Positions 50,405-59,884 of a DNA stretch of 64,000 nucleotides are shown here, one piece after another. Source of the DNA: Streptomyces kronopolitis. GTDB lineage: Bacteria; Actinomycetota; Actinomycetes; Streptomycetales; Streptomycetaceae. The notes beneath the pieces are model-generated. The model was not told the DNA's origin. It ran no database searches and was given only the letters and a program-made list of their open reading frames with translations. The stretch covers positions 62,001-126,000 of the forward strand of contig NZ_BMND01000012.1 in NCBI RefSeq assembly GCF_014646275.1. Direction: 5' to 3'. The position numbers and the translations under genes were made by a program. Position 1 is the stretch's first letter; the number at the start of each line of letters is the position of its first letter.

Positions 50405-51826
50405 CTACATCCTTCGGTCCACCGGCCGTACATCCCTGGTCAGAGCAGGCTCGGCCGCACGGGCGGGCAGCAGGAGCCGCAGCGGCAGATAGACCGCGAC
50501 GGAGACCAGGAAGGCCACGTAGTAGGCGATATCGGCGCCGTGCAAGGCGGCCGCGACCGGGCCGACGAACAGGGTGGTGTCCATGAACGGCACCGCCGCG
50601 GCGAAGGCGGCCACAAAGGCCACACAGGCCGGCCACCACGGCTGCGGGCGGGCGAACTCGGCCGCGACATCGATCGGCGCACCCTGCCGGTCCCGGGCCC
50701 TCAGTCGCGCGTCGACCAGCACGATGCCCACGAATCCGGGGATCCAGTAGCCCACGAACAGCAGCAGGTTCTGGAAGCGCACCGTGGTGTCCGCGTCGTG
50801 CAGCCACAGCACCAGCAGAAAACCGAGTACGGCCGCGGCCGCCGCGGCGAGCGGCCGGGGCACCCGGATGCCGGCCGTCTGGAGTGCCAGCGAGCCGCTG
50901 TAGTCGTTCATGGCGTTGCTGCACACCGCCGCGGCCGCGATGGCCAGCAGACCGAAGGCGCCGAGCGCGCCGCCGCCCAGCAGCTTGTGCACCCCGGCGG
51001 CGGTCTGGTCGGTGAACAGCGCCGCACCCCACAGGCCGAGCGCCTGCACCCAGGCGAAGGACAGCACCATGCCGAGCAGGGAGTACCAGAACATCCGCGG
51101 CCCCGACGTCGTACGGGGCAGATAGCGGCTGAAGTCCGAGGCGTAGGGGGCCCACGAGATGGCCAGGCTCAGGGCGATGGTGCTGGTCAGGACGAAGGCG
51201 CCGAGGCGGTCGGCACCGTGCACGGACCCGTGCAGGGGCAGCGGCACACCGGACAGCAGCTTGGCACCGAGGACCAGGAACGCGGCGCCCAGCACGAAGG
51301 TCATCACCGTCTGGAGCCGGTGGAGGGCTTCGTAGCCGAAGACGCCGACCGCTCCCTGGAGCAGCAGGATCACCAGCGCACCGAGCCAGAACGGCCAGCC
51401 GAGCAGCTGGGCCAGTGCCTCACCCCCGAAGAGGCCGATCAGCGCGTCCCAGGCGACCGAGGAGAGCCACTGCATGATCCCGGGCAGCGCCACGCCTCGC
51501 CCGAAGGCCAGCCGCGACAGCGGCAGCTGTCCCGCCCCGGTCCGGCTGCCCCAGGTGCCGAGGTACGCGGCCGGCACCGCGCCGATGAGCGTGCCGAGGA
51601 CCATGGCCGTGAACGCCGTCCAGAAGTCCAGCCCCAGGGTCACACCGACCGTGCCGGAGAACACCCCGGTCATGGTCAGATTGGGCGCGAACCATACGGT
51701 GAAAAGGCGGGCAGGCTTTCCGTAGCGGTTGTTTTCGGGCACCGGCTCGATCCCGTGCCGCTCGACCGCCAGGTCGCCGGCCCGGGCGGGCATCCGCCCG
51801 GCGAAGGCGGATTCTTCGAAGGTCAT
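50405..51826 (-). CDS. NCS1-family cytosine/purine permease
   Basis: 473 aa, 12 helices. Typical of CodB/Fcy2-type carriers: FTVWFAPNLTMTGVFSGTVG, GTWGSRTGAGQLPLSRLAFG, AISWAPYASDFSRYLPRTTS and NAMNDYSGSLALQTAGIRVP. It imports cytosine or purines with a cation. ATG 51826 starts MTFEESAFAGRMPARAGDLA, preceded by CCTGGAGAGTC. Unlike the NCS1 protein at 7113 it has no zinc-ribbon tail and belongs to a different branch. No deaminase gene is adjacent. Confidence 0.88.
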   Translation of the reverse strand: MTFEESAFAGRMPARAGDLAVERHGIEPVPENNRYGKPARLFTVWFAPNLTMTGVFSGTVGVTLGLDFWTAFTAMVLGTLIGAVPAAYLGTWGSRTGAGQLPLSRLAFGRGVALPGIMQWLSSVAWDALIGLFGGEALAQLLGWPFWLGALVILLLQGAVGVFGYEALHRLQTVMTFVLGAAFLVLGAKLLSGVPLPLHGSVHGADRLGAFVLTSTIALSLAISWAPYASDFSRYLPRTTSGPRMFWYSLLGMVLSFAWVQALGLWGAALFTDQTAAGVHKLLGGGALGAFGLLAIAAAAVCSNAMNDYSGSLALQTAGIRVPRPLAAAAAAVLGFLLVLWLHDADTTVRFQNLLLFVGYWIPGFVGIVLVDARLRARDRQGAPIDVAAEFARPQPWWPACVAFVAAFAAAVPFMDTTLFVGPVAAALHGADIAYYVAFLVSVAVYLPLRLLLPARAAEPALTRDVRPVDRRM

Positions 51827-51976
51827 GACTCTCCAGGCGTCAACAGATGCGCCCTACGGTAAGCGGGCCGCCCGGAGCGTCCGGCAGGGGGCCCTGCCGC
51901 GGCAGTGCGGGGACGGAGCAGGCAACGGGCCTGCGGCGCGGCGTGCGGGGCACCTGTGGTGCCTGAAGCGTCCCCG

Positions 51977-53812
51977 TCAGCCCAGGGCGCGATCCAGGTT
52001 GAATGCGGCGCTGATCAGAGCCAGGTGCGTAAAGGCCTGCGGGAAGTTTCCGATCTGCTCGCCGGTGTGGCCGATTTCCTCGGCGAACAGCCCGAGGTGG
52101 TTGCCGTAGGTGAGCATCTTCTCGAAGGCGAGGCGGGCCTCGTCCACCCGGCCGGCGCGGGAGAGCGCCTCGACGTACCAGAACGAGCAGATGGAGAACG
52201 TCCCCTCCTCGCCCCGCAGCCCGTCGGGACTGTTGCTCGGGTCATAGCGGTAGACCAGGGAGTCGGAGACCAGTTCCTCGCCCAGGGCGTCCAGCGTCGA
52301 GAGCCACTTCGGGTCCGTGGGAGAGATGAACTTGGCCAGCGGCATCATCAGCACCGAGGCGTCGAGCACATCGTCGCCCTCGTGCTGCACAAACGCCTTC
52401 CGCTCGGGCGACCAGCCACGCTCCATGATGCGCCGGTAGATCGCGTCACGGGCCTGCGACCAGCGGAGCATGTCCGCCGGCAGGCCCCGGTGGGTGGCGA
52501 GCCGGATCGCCCGTTCGATGGCGACCCAGCACATCAGCTGCGAGTAGAGGAAGTTCTGGATCTTTCCCCGGGTCTCCCAGATGCCTTCGTCCGGCTGATC
52601 CCAGTTGTCACAGACCCAGTCAACGAGCGTGCCGACGGTGTCCCAGTGGTCGCTGGACAGCGGCTCTCCCCACTTGTCGTAGAGGTAGAGCGAGTCGATG
52701 AGGGCACCGTAGATATCCAGCTGGAGCTGGTTGACGGCGTTGTTGCCGATCCGCACGGGCGAGGAGCCCAAGTGGCCCTCCAGGTGGCGGAGTTCGACCT
52801 CGGGCAGATCGCTGCGGCCGTCGATGCCGTACATGATCTGCAAGGGGGCCTCGGGTCCGCCGCGGGGGCAGATGTTCTCGGACAGGAAGTGCACAAAGGA
52901 CTTGGCCTCGTCGGTGAAGCCCAGTCTGAGCAGTGCGTAGATGCAGAACGCGGAGTCCCGCACCCAGGCGTAGCGGTAGTCCCAGTTGCGCTCGCCGCCG
53001 ACCTGCTCCGGCAGGCTCGTCGTGGGGGCGGCCACGATGGCGCCGGTCGGCGCGTAGGTGAGGAGTTTGAGGGTGAGCGCGGAGCGGTGCACCATCTCCC
53101 GCCAGCGCCCCCGGTAGCGGGACTTCGACAGCCAGCCACGCCAGTAGTGCACCGTCGCGTTGAACAGCTCCTCCGCCTCCATGAGCGGGCAGCCCCGCAG
53201 CTCCACACCGTTGCCGATCCGGTCGAGCGCGAACACCGCGGTGTCCCCCTCGTTCAGCGTGAACGAGGAACGGGCGTCGGGGCCGTCGATCACGACCGGA
53301 ACGCTGGACGTCAGCGCGAGGGAGAGCCCCGGCGACTCGAATACGGTGTGCCCCTGCCGGTCGTGCACGGTGTGCTCACTGCGCCCGTAGTCGAAGCGCG
53401 GCGCGACCCGGGCGCTGAACGGCAGCGAGCCGCGGACACACAGCACCCGCCGGATCAGCCGGTGCCGGTCCGCCTCACCGGAGTCGTCGACGATCGGCAT
53501 GAAATCCTGGACCTCACCCACACCGTTGTCCGCGAAGAAGCGCGTGATCAGGATGTTGGTGTCCGGGAAGTAGAACTGCTTCGTCCGGGCGGGCACGTCC
53601 GGGGCCAGCTCGAAGGCCCCGCCGCGGTCGGCGTCCAGGATCGCGGCGAAGACGCTGGGGGCGTCGAAGCGCGTGCAGCAGTACCAGTCGATGGTGCCGT
53701 TGGTGCCGACCAGCGCAGCGGTCCGCATGTCGCCGATCAGCCCGTGTTCGGCGATGGGCGTATACCGCAGCGCATCGGCCCTGCTGGGGCGGAGACTCAC
53801 ACCGGCGGTCAT
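51977..53812 (-). CDS. GH15-family glucosidase (glucoamylase/trehalase type)
   Basis: 611 aa. N-terminal beta-sandwich starts YTPIAEHGLIGDMRTAALVG, TNGTIDWYCCTRFDAPSVFA. The (alpha/alpha)6 domain has GGERNWDYRYAWVRDSAFCI and the general-acid region WDQPDEGIWETRGKIQNFLY, and the second catalytic Glu lies in the C-terminal RGEEGTFSICSFWYVEALSR. Actinobacterial proteins with this architecture are often trehalases; maltodextrin hydrolases look alike. No signal peptide, so it acts in the cytoplasm on storage sugar. ATG 53812 (MTAGVSLRPSRADALRYTPI) with GGGGAGGTCAG upstream. Confidence 0.92.
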   Translation of the reverse strand: MTAGVSLRPSRADALRYTPIAEHGLIGDMRTAALVGTNGTIDWYCCTRFDAPSVFAAILDADRGGAFELAPDVPARTKQFYFPDTNILITRFFADNGVGEVQDFMPIVDDSGEADRHRLIRRVLCVRGSLPFSARVAPRFDYGRSEHTVHDRQGHTVFESPGLSLALTSSVPVVIDGPDARSSFTLNEGDTAVFALDRIGNGVELRGCPLMEAEELFNATVHYWRGWLSKSRYRGRWREMVHRSALTLKLLTYAPTGAIVAAPTTSLPEQVGGERNWDYRYAWVRDSAFCIYALLRLGFTDEAKSFVHFLSENICPRGGPEAPLQIMYGIDGRSDLPEVELRHLEGHLGSSPVRIGNNAVNQLQLDIYGALIDSLYLYDKWGEPLSSDHWDTVGTLVDWVCDNWDQPDEGIWETRGKIQNFLYSQLMCWVAIERAIRLATHRGLPADMLRWSQARDAIYRRIMERGWSPERKAFVQHEGDDVLDASVLMMPLAKFISPTDPKWLSTLDALGEELVSDSLVYRYDPSNSPDGLRGEEGTFSICSFWYVEALSRAGRVDEARLAFEKMLTYGNHLGLFAEEIGHTGEQIGNFPQAFTHLALISAAFNLDRALG

Positions 53813-54056
53813 CTGACCTCCCCGGCACTGAGGAGCGGAAACAGTGGATTCAGGTTACCTCCGGGTGGTTGCGGGCGGCGAGCGAGCGACTGCCGGGCGG
53901 ATCCGGGTGCCGCCGACGGTGCCGGCGTCCGGGGATCCGAGTCCGGTCACGGAGGGGCGGGCCTCGGCTCAAGGAAGGGGTGTGCCTCGACGAGACCCGA
54001 ATGCGGTGCGTTACGACCCGTCGCGCAGGGCATCCATTTCGGTCGCCCGGCCGCTC

Positions 54057-54236
54057 TCACCCGTGCCGCCGCACCAGCAGGCTCCCCAGCTCGGTGCGCC
54101 GGTGCAGTACGGACCGTCCCGCGCGGATCGTGGTGATCAGGCCCGCCCCGCGCAGTGCGGCGGCGTGGGCGGATGCGGTGGCGTCGCTGACGGCCAGTCG
54201 CCGGGCGAGCCGACCGGTGGTGTGTGGTCGGCCGTG
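54057..54236 (-). pseudogene. ArsR-type regulator, 3' remnant
   Basis: About 57 codons ending at the stop 54057-54059: HTTGRLARRLAVSDATASAH, AAALRGAGLITTIRAGRSVL, HRRTELGSLLVRRHG. This is the recognition helix and wing of an ArsR-like HTH. All sequence N-terminal to it is gone and replaced by unrelated bases, with no start codon. Confidence 0.7.
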
Positions 54237-54269
54237 CTCGCCCATCGGCACGAGCAGGTTCGCAGACGG

Positions 54270-54461
54270 CAGCTCGCCCACGCCACGCACGGGGTGTTCA
54301 CCGACTACGCCGCCTTCGCGCCCCAGCTCCAGGCCGCCGGGCTGATGACGGCAGCCGGGCGGAACTCGCTGGTCGGCACGATCGATCCGGCGGTATCGGT
54401 GCCCCTGGTGCGCAGCGAGGTGTACTCGTTCTTCGTCCGGCATCTGCCCGCACCGCGCTGA
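54270..54461 (+). pseudogene. Alpha/beta hydrolase (PAF-AH-like), 3' remnant
   Basis: About 60 codons: HATHGVFTDYAAFAPQLQAA, then LVGTIDPAVSVPLVRSEVYS and FFVRHLPAPR to the stop. The pattern HxxFTD...GTID...R...FF.RHL is the C terminus (catalytic His block) of secreted PAF-acetylhydrolase-like enzymes. The N-terminal 200 or more residues are missing. Confidence 0.65.
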
Positions 54462-54684
54462 CCGCAGGCCGTTCGCGGTCCACCGGGTGACAGGCAGTCA
54501 TCGTCCTGGCCAGTGAGTCGGGTGACGAGGTATCACGTCATCAACCCGATCACCCGCGACCCACCCCACCGGTATGAATTCCGGCCCCGCCTCTCGCCAG
54601 GTGCCTGCCCAGCGTAGGACCATGGCACGCCGCCTCGCGCGCACGCCCCGTTCCGTACGCCGTGCCCTCTGGAGGACCCGGACC

Positions 54685-55680
54685 ATGAGCAGACCGCTCG
54701 CTGTACGTGGCCGCTTCGCCCCGCCGCACATGACTCTGCTGCTCAAGACCGTGCTCACCGCGCTGCTGCTCGGGTTGTCGCTCGCCGTGCCGCCCGGGAC
54801 GGCGGCGCACGCGGCGAATCCGCCGGACGGCCCGTCGCCCGCGGCTGCCGCCGCCGACACCTACTGGACGCCCCAGCGGATGCGGGCGGCACAGCCCGCG
54901 ATCGTCACCAGGGCTGCCGGGGCCGCGCGCCCGGCGGCGGACCCGCCCCCGCCGAGCCACCCGTTCGACGGCCTCCCCCAGGTGGGGACCTTCTTCTGGA
55001 CGGACGGGAGCAACACCGGCCGGTTCTGCGGCGGAACGGTCGTCCGCAGCCCGCACCACGACCTCGTGGTCACCGCCGCGCACTGCCTGCGCTCGCCCGA
55101 CCCGAAGCGCCGGCTGTCGTTCGTGCCGCAGTACCACGACGGGCTCAAGCCGCACGGTATCTACCCCGTCGACCGCATCTACCTCGACCAGCGGTATTAC
55201 GACCTCGGCACGAGCGGCGGGGCGCGCTGGGACTTTGCCGTCGTACGGCTCGGCGCACGCGAGGACGGGGCCGAGGTGGAGGACGTCACCGGCGGCTTCA
55301 CCCTCCTCCCCTATCCGGGGTACGACCACCGCAACGTGCGCCTCATCGGATATCCCGGTAACAGCGACACCACCCACCCCAAACCGCTGGACTGCGCCTC
55401 TTCCACGCACCGCTACACCAGTACGGACCCGGCCGCCCCCGGCGACTTCCTGGAAATTGCCTGCGCCGGCTACATCGGCGGCACATCCGGCGGCCCTTTC
55501 CTAGTAAGGGACTTCAGCGGATACGCCCTGATCGGCGTCATCGGCGGCTACCACACCGGCGGCGACTTCCCGGATGTCTCCTACAGTTCGTACTTCACCA
55601 TCGACACCCTGGCGCTCTATGTACACGCAGTCGACGGCGATCCGCCGGCCACGCCCAGCCAAGACCGTCAGCCGAAGTAA
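54685..55680 (+). CDS. Secreted trypsin-like serine protease
   Basis: 331 aa. Signal peptide about 1-37 (KTVLTALLLGLSLAVPPGTA). Catalytic triad: H133 in VVTAAHCLR, D183 in WDFAVVRLG, S268 in GGTSGGPFLVRDF. FCGGTVVRSP and the Cys pairs fit the chymotrypsin fold; the oxyanion loop is GTSGGP. This resembles Streptomyces V8/trypsin-like peptidases with a propeptide (residues 38-100). ATG 54685 follows CTGGAGGACCCGGACC. Likely exported and autoprocessed. Confidence 0.9.
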   Translation: MSRPLAVRGRFAPPHMTLLLKTVLTALLLGLSLAVPPGTAAHAANPPDGPSPAAAAADTYWTPQRMRAAQPAIVTRAAGAARPAADPPPPSHPFDGLPQVGTFFWTDGSNTGRFCGGTVVRSPHHDLVVTAAHCLRSPDPKRRLSFVPQYHDGLKPHGIYPVDRIYLDQRYYDLGTSGGARWDFAVVRLGAREDGAEVEDVTGGFTLLPYPGYDHRNVRLIGYPGNSDTTHPKPLDCASSTHRYTSTDPAAPGDFLEIACAGYIGGTSGGPFLVRDFSGYALIGVIGGYHTGGDFPDVSYSSYFTIDTLALYVHAVDGDPPATPSQDRQPK

Positions 55681-55912
55681 TCATCTGCGGAAGACGCCCG
55701 AACTGAGCGCCCCGAACTGCGCACGCTCGAAATGCCGCACGGCCGGGAGACCGCCCGATATCGGGTAGTGGGGGCACGGAGAGGCGGGACGTCGGGGTGA
55801 ACTGGCCAACACGGTGCCGGGAGCGACATATCCGAGTATGGCGACGGCTCCTGTTAATGTCAGCGGTGGCGGAAAGCCGGTTTCCTCAGTCCGCGGTGGA
55901 AGGTGACGCCCG

Positions 55913-56410
55913 TTGGTGCCATCGTTTCTCTTGTCCGTACTGAATCGCCTCTTCGGTAATGAGGCGTGGCGCCGGCTTCATGCACAGGCGGCGCTCTGGG
56001 TGACGCTGGTCATGACCGCGGTGCTGCTCGGGGGTGCCGCTCTGGTCGTGGTCGCCGAATCCGGTGCGCCGCACGCCAATATCACGTCCTTTCCCAAGGG
56101 ATTGTGGTGGGCGATCGAGACGGCCACGACCGTGGGCTACGGGGATTTCTATCCCGTCACGCTGTGGGGCCGCATCATCGCTTCCCTTCTCATGCTCAGC
56201 GCCATTACGGCCTTCGGCGTCATCACGGCCGCCCTGGCGACCTGGTTCGTCGGCCGCGCGGAGCAGGACCTGGTCCGCCTGGGCAAGACCGTGGGGAGCC
56301 ATGCGCGGGACGACGCGGAGGCGCTCCGCACGGAGCTGCACACCCTGCACGCGCGCTTCGACCACGTCGAGAACCTGATCCGGGACAAGGGACCGCGCTC
56401 CACCACCTGA
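55913..56410 (+). CDS. KcsA-type two-helix potassium channel
   Basis: 165 aa from TTG 55913 (GTG 55916 possible). First membrane helix LWVTLVMTAVLLGGAALVVV, pore helix FPKGLWWAIETATTVGYGDF with the selectivity filter T73-VGYG-D78, then IIASLLMLSAITAFGVITAA. The C-terminal helix (AEALRTELHTLHARFDHVEN) would form the cytoplasmic bundle of a tetramer. Length and order match KcsA (160 aa). GGAAGGTGACGCCCG precedes the start. Closely related but not identical to KcsA of S. lividans. Confidence 0.9.
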   Translation: MVPSFLLSVLNRLFGNEAWRRLHAQAALWVTLVMTAVLLGGAALVVVAESGAPHANITSFPKGLWWAIETATTVGYGDFYPVTLWGRIIASLLMLSAITAFGVITAALATWFVGRAEQDLVRLGKTVGSHARDDAEALRTELHTLHARFDHVENLIRDKGPRSTT

Positions 56411-56670
56411 CCGCCCGCCGCGGCATCCGGCAAGCACGGCCGCACCCGCCGTTTTCCGCCGCTCCGGAATCCGGCCGCAATTCCCGCGCCCTCCGCCTCC
56501 CCCTCCCCCTTACCTCGCCGAACTGGCCCCGAGGGACGCAGGGTTACACTCACCTGCGGTGTTCCGGCGGGTTTCCGGAGCCCGGAGAATCCGAGGACAG
56601 CCCCGGAATCCATGGACGGATTGCCGGGGCATCTTCCGAGTCGACGACGGTGGGTGCGAGGGTGGAGACG

Positions 56671-58203
56671 GTGCAGCGGTTCAGGGGCCCGTGGTTCGGG
56701 CGAATATCCTCGGACCGGACGTTGTCGGACTGTGGCACCGCGCTCGGAAAACACCTCCCCGGCCCACGGGCATTGGGCTGGTCCGTGACCGCGGTGTTTT
56801 TTGCTGTGTACACCCTGGTGTCGCTGCTCCGGAACGACCGCATGCTCAACGCCGGGTACGACCTGGGGATATTCGAGCAGGCCATCCGCACCTACGCACA
56901 CGGTCAGGCACCGGTCGTGGAACTCAAGGGCCCGGGTTTCAATCTTCTCGGGGATCACTTCCATCCCATCCTGGTGCTCGTCGCCCCGCTGTACCGGCTG
57001 TTCCCCGGCTCGGTCACGCTGCTGGTAGTGCAGGCCGCTCTGATGGCGCTGGCCTGCTATCCCCTCACCCGCTGGGCGCACCGGGCCGTCGGGCCGGTCA
57101 CCGGTCTGGTCGTGGGCTGCGGACTGGGGGCCTCCTGGGGGCTCGTCACGGGAGTCACCAAGGACTTCCACGAGATCTGCTTCGCGGTCCCGCTGCTCGC
57201 CTTCAGCGTGACCGCGCTCGGACACCGGCGCTGGCGGGCGGCGGCTGCCTGGGCGCTGCCGCTGCTGCTGGTGAAGGAGGACCTCGGGCTGACGCTCGCC
57301 GCCATTGGTGCCTATATCGCCTGGCAGGGGCTGCGCGAGCGCCGCGGGCCGGAAGCGCCGCGGCGGAACTCCCCGCTTCTGCTCGGCCTCGGCGTCGTCT
57401 GCCTCGGCGCGGCCGGGACGGCGCTGGAGGTCCTGGTCCTGCTGCCCGCCATGAACCCCAGAGGCGGTTTCGACTACTGGCAGCAGATGCCGGGCGAGGC
57501 CTCGACGGCATCCGGCGCCGTAGGGCTCGCCTCGCTCGGGCTCCATCTGTTCTGGCCGCCCATGAAGTGGCTGCTGCTGTTCATGCTCGCCGCGCCGACC
57601 GCCTTCGTCGGCCTGCGCTCGCCCCTGACGCTGCTGTGCGTGCCCACCCTCGCCTGGCGTCTGCTGGCCGGCAACGAGCACTACTGGCAGCCGAATTTCC
57701 ACTACAACGCGATCCTGATGCCCCTGGTGTTCGCCGGTTTCATCGATGTGCTGCACCGGCGGACGGACCTGGTGCCGCCGGCCCGGCGCCGCCGGCTCCT
57801 CACCTTCTCCGCCGCCTTCACCGCGGTCACCGCGGCCGTGTATCCGCTCCACGACCTGGTGCTTCCCTCGGCATGGCGCACCCCCGCCCATGTCCGTACG
57901 GCGGAGCGGCTGCTGGCGCGCATACCCGACGGGGACACCGTCGCCTCGTCGAACCGGCTGGCACCGATGCTGACCGGACGGGCCACCGTCAGCCTCGTCT
58001 GCTTCGGCACCGGTCCCGATCCCGCGTCGCCGACCGCCCTGCCGGCCGATCCCCCGCGCTGGGTGGTGTCGGACCGTCAGGATCCGACCGTCAAGACTCC
58101 GTGCCCGGTGGCGCAGACGGAGCGCATGCTGCGGCTCTATCGTGCACACGGCTACGTCCGGGTGGCGGAGGAGGACGGGATCACCGTGCTGCGCCGACGG
58201 TAG
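56671..58203 (+). CDS. DUF2079 multi-pass membrane protein
   Basis: About 510 aa, 10-12 helices. Opening after a basic tail is ALGWSVTAVFFAVYTLVSLL, then the family block NAGYDLGIFEQAIRTYAHGQ, LLGDHFHPILVLVAPLYRLF, GVTKDFHEICFAVPLLAFSV, LPLLLVKEDLGLTLAAIGAY and GNEHYWQPNFHYNAILMPLV. DUF2079 proteins are distant GT-C-like membrane glycosyltransferases with unknown substrate; conserved D and H pairs line the extracytoplasmic face. The start is uncertain: GTG 56671 has GAGGG eight bases upstream; GTG 56662 or 56650 would extend slightly. Confidence 0.82.
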   Translation: MQRFRGPWFGRISSDRTLSDCGTALGKHLPGPRALGWSVTAVFFAVYTLVSLLRNDRMLNAGYDLGIFEQAIRTYAHGQAPVVELKGPGFNLLGDHFHPILVLVAPLYRLFPGSVTLLVVQAALMALACYPLTRWAHRAVGPVTGLVVGCGLGASWGLVTGVTKDFHEICFAVPLLAFSVTALGHRRWRAAAAWALPLLLVKEDLGLTLAAIGAYIAWQGLRERRGPEAPRRNSPLLLGLGVVCLGAAGTALEVLVLLPAMNPRGGFDYWQQMPGEASTASGAVGLASLGLHLFWPPMKWLLLFMLAAPTAFVGLRSPLTLLCVPTLAWRLLAGNEHYWQPNFHYNAILMPLVFAGFIDVLHRRTDLVPPARRRRLLTFSAAFTAVTAAVYPLHDLVLPSAWRTPAHVRTAERLLARIPDGDTVASSNRLAPMLTGRATVSLVCFGTGPDPASPTALPADPPRWVVSDRQDPTVKTPCPVAQTERMLRLYRAHGYVRVAEEDGITVLRRR

Positions 58204-58322
58204 CGGCACGGGGGCTGCGCCCCGCGTCGGCGAGGCCGCTGCTCTCCGGCGGCCGCCGCCGGGAACGGTCCGGCCGGCGAACGGCCGCCCGGGACCACGC
58301 CGCCACCTTTAAGCTGGTGCGC

Positions 58323-58667
58323 GTGATCAATTCCGCCGATGTCCGTCGTATCGCCCTCGCCCTCCCCGAGACGGTGGAGAAAGTGGCCTGGGAAATGCCC
58401 ACGTTCCGGGTCGCCGGGAAGATGTTCGTCACCGTCCCCGACGACGAGACCTCGTTCGCCGTGCGGTGCCCCATTCATGAGCGGCAGGAATTGATCGCGG
58501 CGGAACCGGAAAAGTTCTGGGTGCCGCCCCATGAGGCCGGTTCCCATTGGGTGCGGGTACGGCTGTCCGCGCTGGAGGATCTGGACGAACTGCGGGACAT
58601 CCTCGTGGACTCATGGAAGCAAGCGGCCCCGACGCGACTCCTGGACGCCTCCCCCGGAAATGACTAG
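58323..58667 (+). CDS. MmcQ/YjbR-family protein
   Basis: 114 aa. MmcQ/YjbR fold: VRRIALALPETVEKVAWEMP, TFRVAGKMFVTVPDDETSFA, KFWVPPHEAGSHWVRVRLSA and LRDILVDSWKQAAPTRLLDA. Family proteins are double-winged, DNA-binding-like, without defined role. GTG 58323 has no ribosome site, but TAAGCT lies exactly seven bases upstream (58310-58315), again a leaderless pattern. Confidence 0.85.
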   Translation: MINSADVRRIALALPETVEKVAWEMPTFRVAGKMFVTVPDDETSFAVRCPIHERQELIAAEPEKFWVPPHEAGSHWVRVRLSALEDLDELRDILVDSWKQAAPTRLLDASPGND

Positions 58668-58699
58668 GCAGCAGTCGGCCCCGGAGGGCGAGAGGTGCA

Positions 58700-58858
58700 T
58701 CACTCGCGACGTCGGAGATCGCTCCAGTCCAGCGCCTGGGACGCGGTGAGCTGCGAATGCTCCGCGGCCTCACGGGCTTCGGCGAGGATATCGCCGTGCT
58801 CCTCGACGAGTTCTTCGTAGATGGGGGTGTGGCTGGCGGTGTGCGTGGAGGTCGTCAT
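58700..58858 (-). CDS. 52-residue acidic protein, unknown
   Basis: Reads MTTSTHTASHTPIYEELVEE, then HGDILAEAREAAEHSQLTAS, QALDWSDLRRRE from ATG 58858 to a TGA at 58700-58702. GGGAATGGGATCGAG lies upstream, though with imperfect match. Strong third-position GC and an acidic amphipathic helix argue for a real gene. It is too short for common predictors. Convergent with MmcQ/YjbR. It may be a regulator or antitoxin-like peptide; this is not supported beyond composition. Confidence 0.55.
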   Translation of the reverse strand: MTTSTHTASHTPIYEELVEEHGDILAEAREAAEHSQLTASQALDWSDLRRRE

Positions 58859-59414
58859 CTCGATCCCATTCCCTTGTGATTCGACTGCGGCTCAGTAGGT
58901 TCTTGCCGCCCTGGGAACTAGGGAACACCACGGTGAATACCTGGTGCGCAAAGGGAGGTTTTCCCCACGTGCGCCGCTCCCCCGTGCGGCGCTGGACATC
59001 GTGTCATGACCGTGGCGAGCACGCAAAGATCAGCTCAGCCCCTGAGACCGTTGACCATTGCACGGTTTAGGCGGGTAATGCCTGCATAGCGCCGGGGTGA
59101 AGACGCCAGATCCGGGTGCGGCCGCCGACACAAGTGAAACAGATAACAGTTCCCGTCGGACTCCTCGGGAGAATCCGGTCCTGCGGAGAATCCGGAGGAA
59201 CCTCCCGCCCGCGCGGGGCGATCGACCGTGCGGCCGGATCCGCCCTCTTCCGCGCGTGCGTACGCCCGACCGCGTCCCCGCCTCCGGAATGGGCGAGAAC
59301 CTGCCCCCGCCGGAGCGTCTTCAATGAAGATGGGCCCGTGCCAAGGTCAGGCCCGCCACCATCGGACCCGGTCTTGCCCTGCCGCTTGTCGACACAGCAA
59401 CTGAGGGGAATCCC
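58859..59414. other. Gap with possible promoters
   Basis: 556 bases. TTGACC (59050 area) and TAATGC follow with a 19-base spacer; GGTTTAGGCGGGTAATG resembles a SigB-like GNNT...GGGTA promoter pointing right. No credible gene. Confidence 0.35.
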
Positions 59415-59849
59415 GTGGGTGAGGCGCTGTACGTGAGGTTTCAGGCGACCCGGCGCAGCCCCCGGGGGCACTTCCCCGGCGTCTTCGCCCTCGCCAACGG
59501 CCTGGCACGGGACGGCAGGCTGAGCGAGGAGCAGTACCGCTTCTGGCGCGCCGGGAACGACTGGTACGACGCCAACTACCCCAACCCCTCCGACACGGAT
59601 CCCACCGTCTACGACCACGAACTGCACCCCGGAGCGGTGGCCTGGTTCAAGACCTCCGCCGTGCGGCTCATCGAGCGGGTGGACGGCTACCTGGACCTTC
59701 TGGCCGCGCACGACGTGGGCTGCGTGCGGGTGGAGTCCGCCGACCCCGGAAAGATCATTTACGAGGACGCCGAGCAGGTCGTCGTCGTGCCGTGGGAGCA
59801 CGACAGCCTGCGGCCCCGGCGCGCGGCCGTGCAGCCGGACGACTCCTGA
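59415..59849 (+). CDS. Conserved-looking protein of unknown function
   Basis: 144 aa. GTG 59415 after GAGGGGAATCCC. The sequence begins MGEALYVRFQATRRSPRGHF, with GVFALANGLARDGRLSEEQY, RFWRAGNDWYDANYPNPSDT and VVVVPWEHDSLRPRR. Rich in Trp, Tyr and Asp; no membrane helix or signal. The composition and start are sound; proteins of this type occur across Streptomyces without assigned domain. Convergent with hemC. Confidence 0.65.
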   Translation: MGEALYVRFQATRRSPRGHFPGVFALANGLARDGRLSEEQYRFWRAGNDWYDANYPNPSDTDPTVYDHELHPGAVAWFKTSAVRLIERVDGYLDLLAAHDVGCVRVESADPGKIIYEDAEQVVVVPWEHDSLRPRRAAVQPDDS

Positions 59850-59884
59850 GCCACTCCCCTTCGGGCCGTCAGGCCGTCAGGCCT

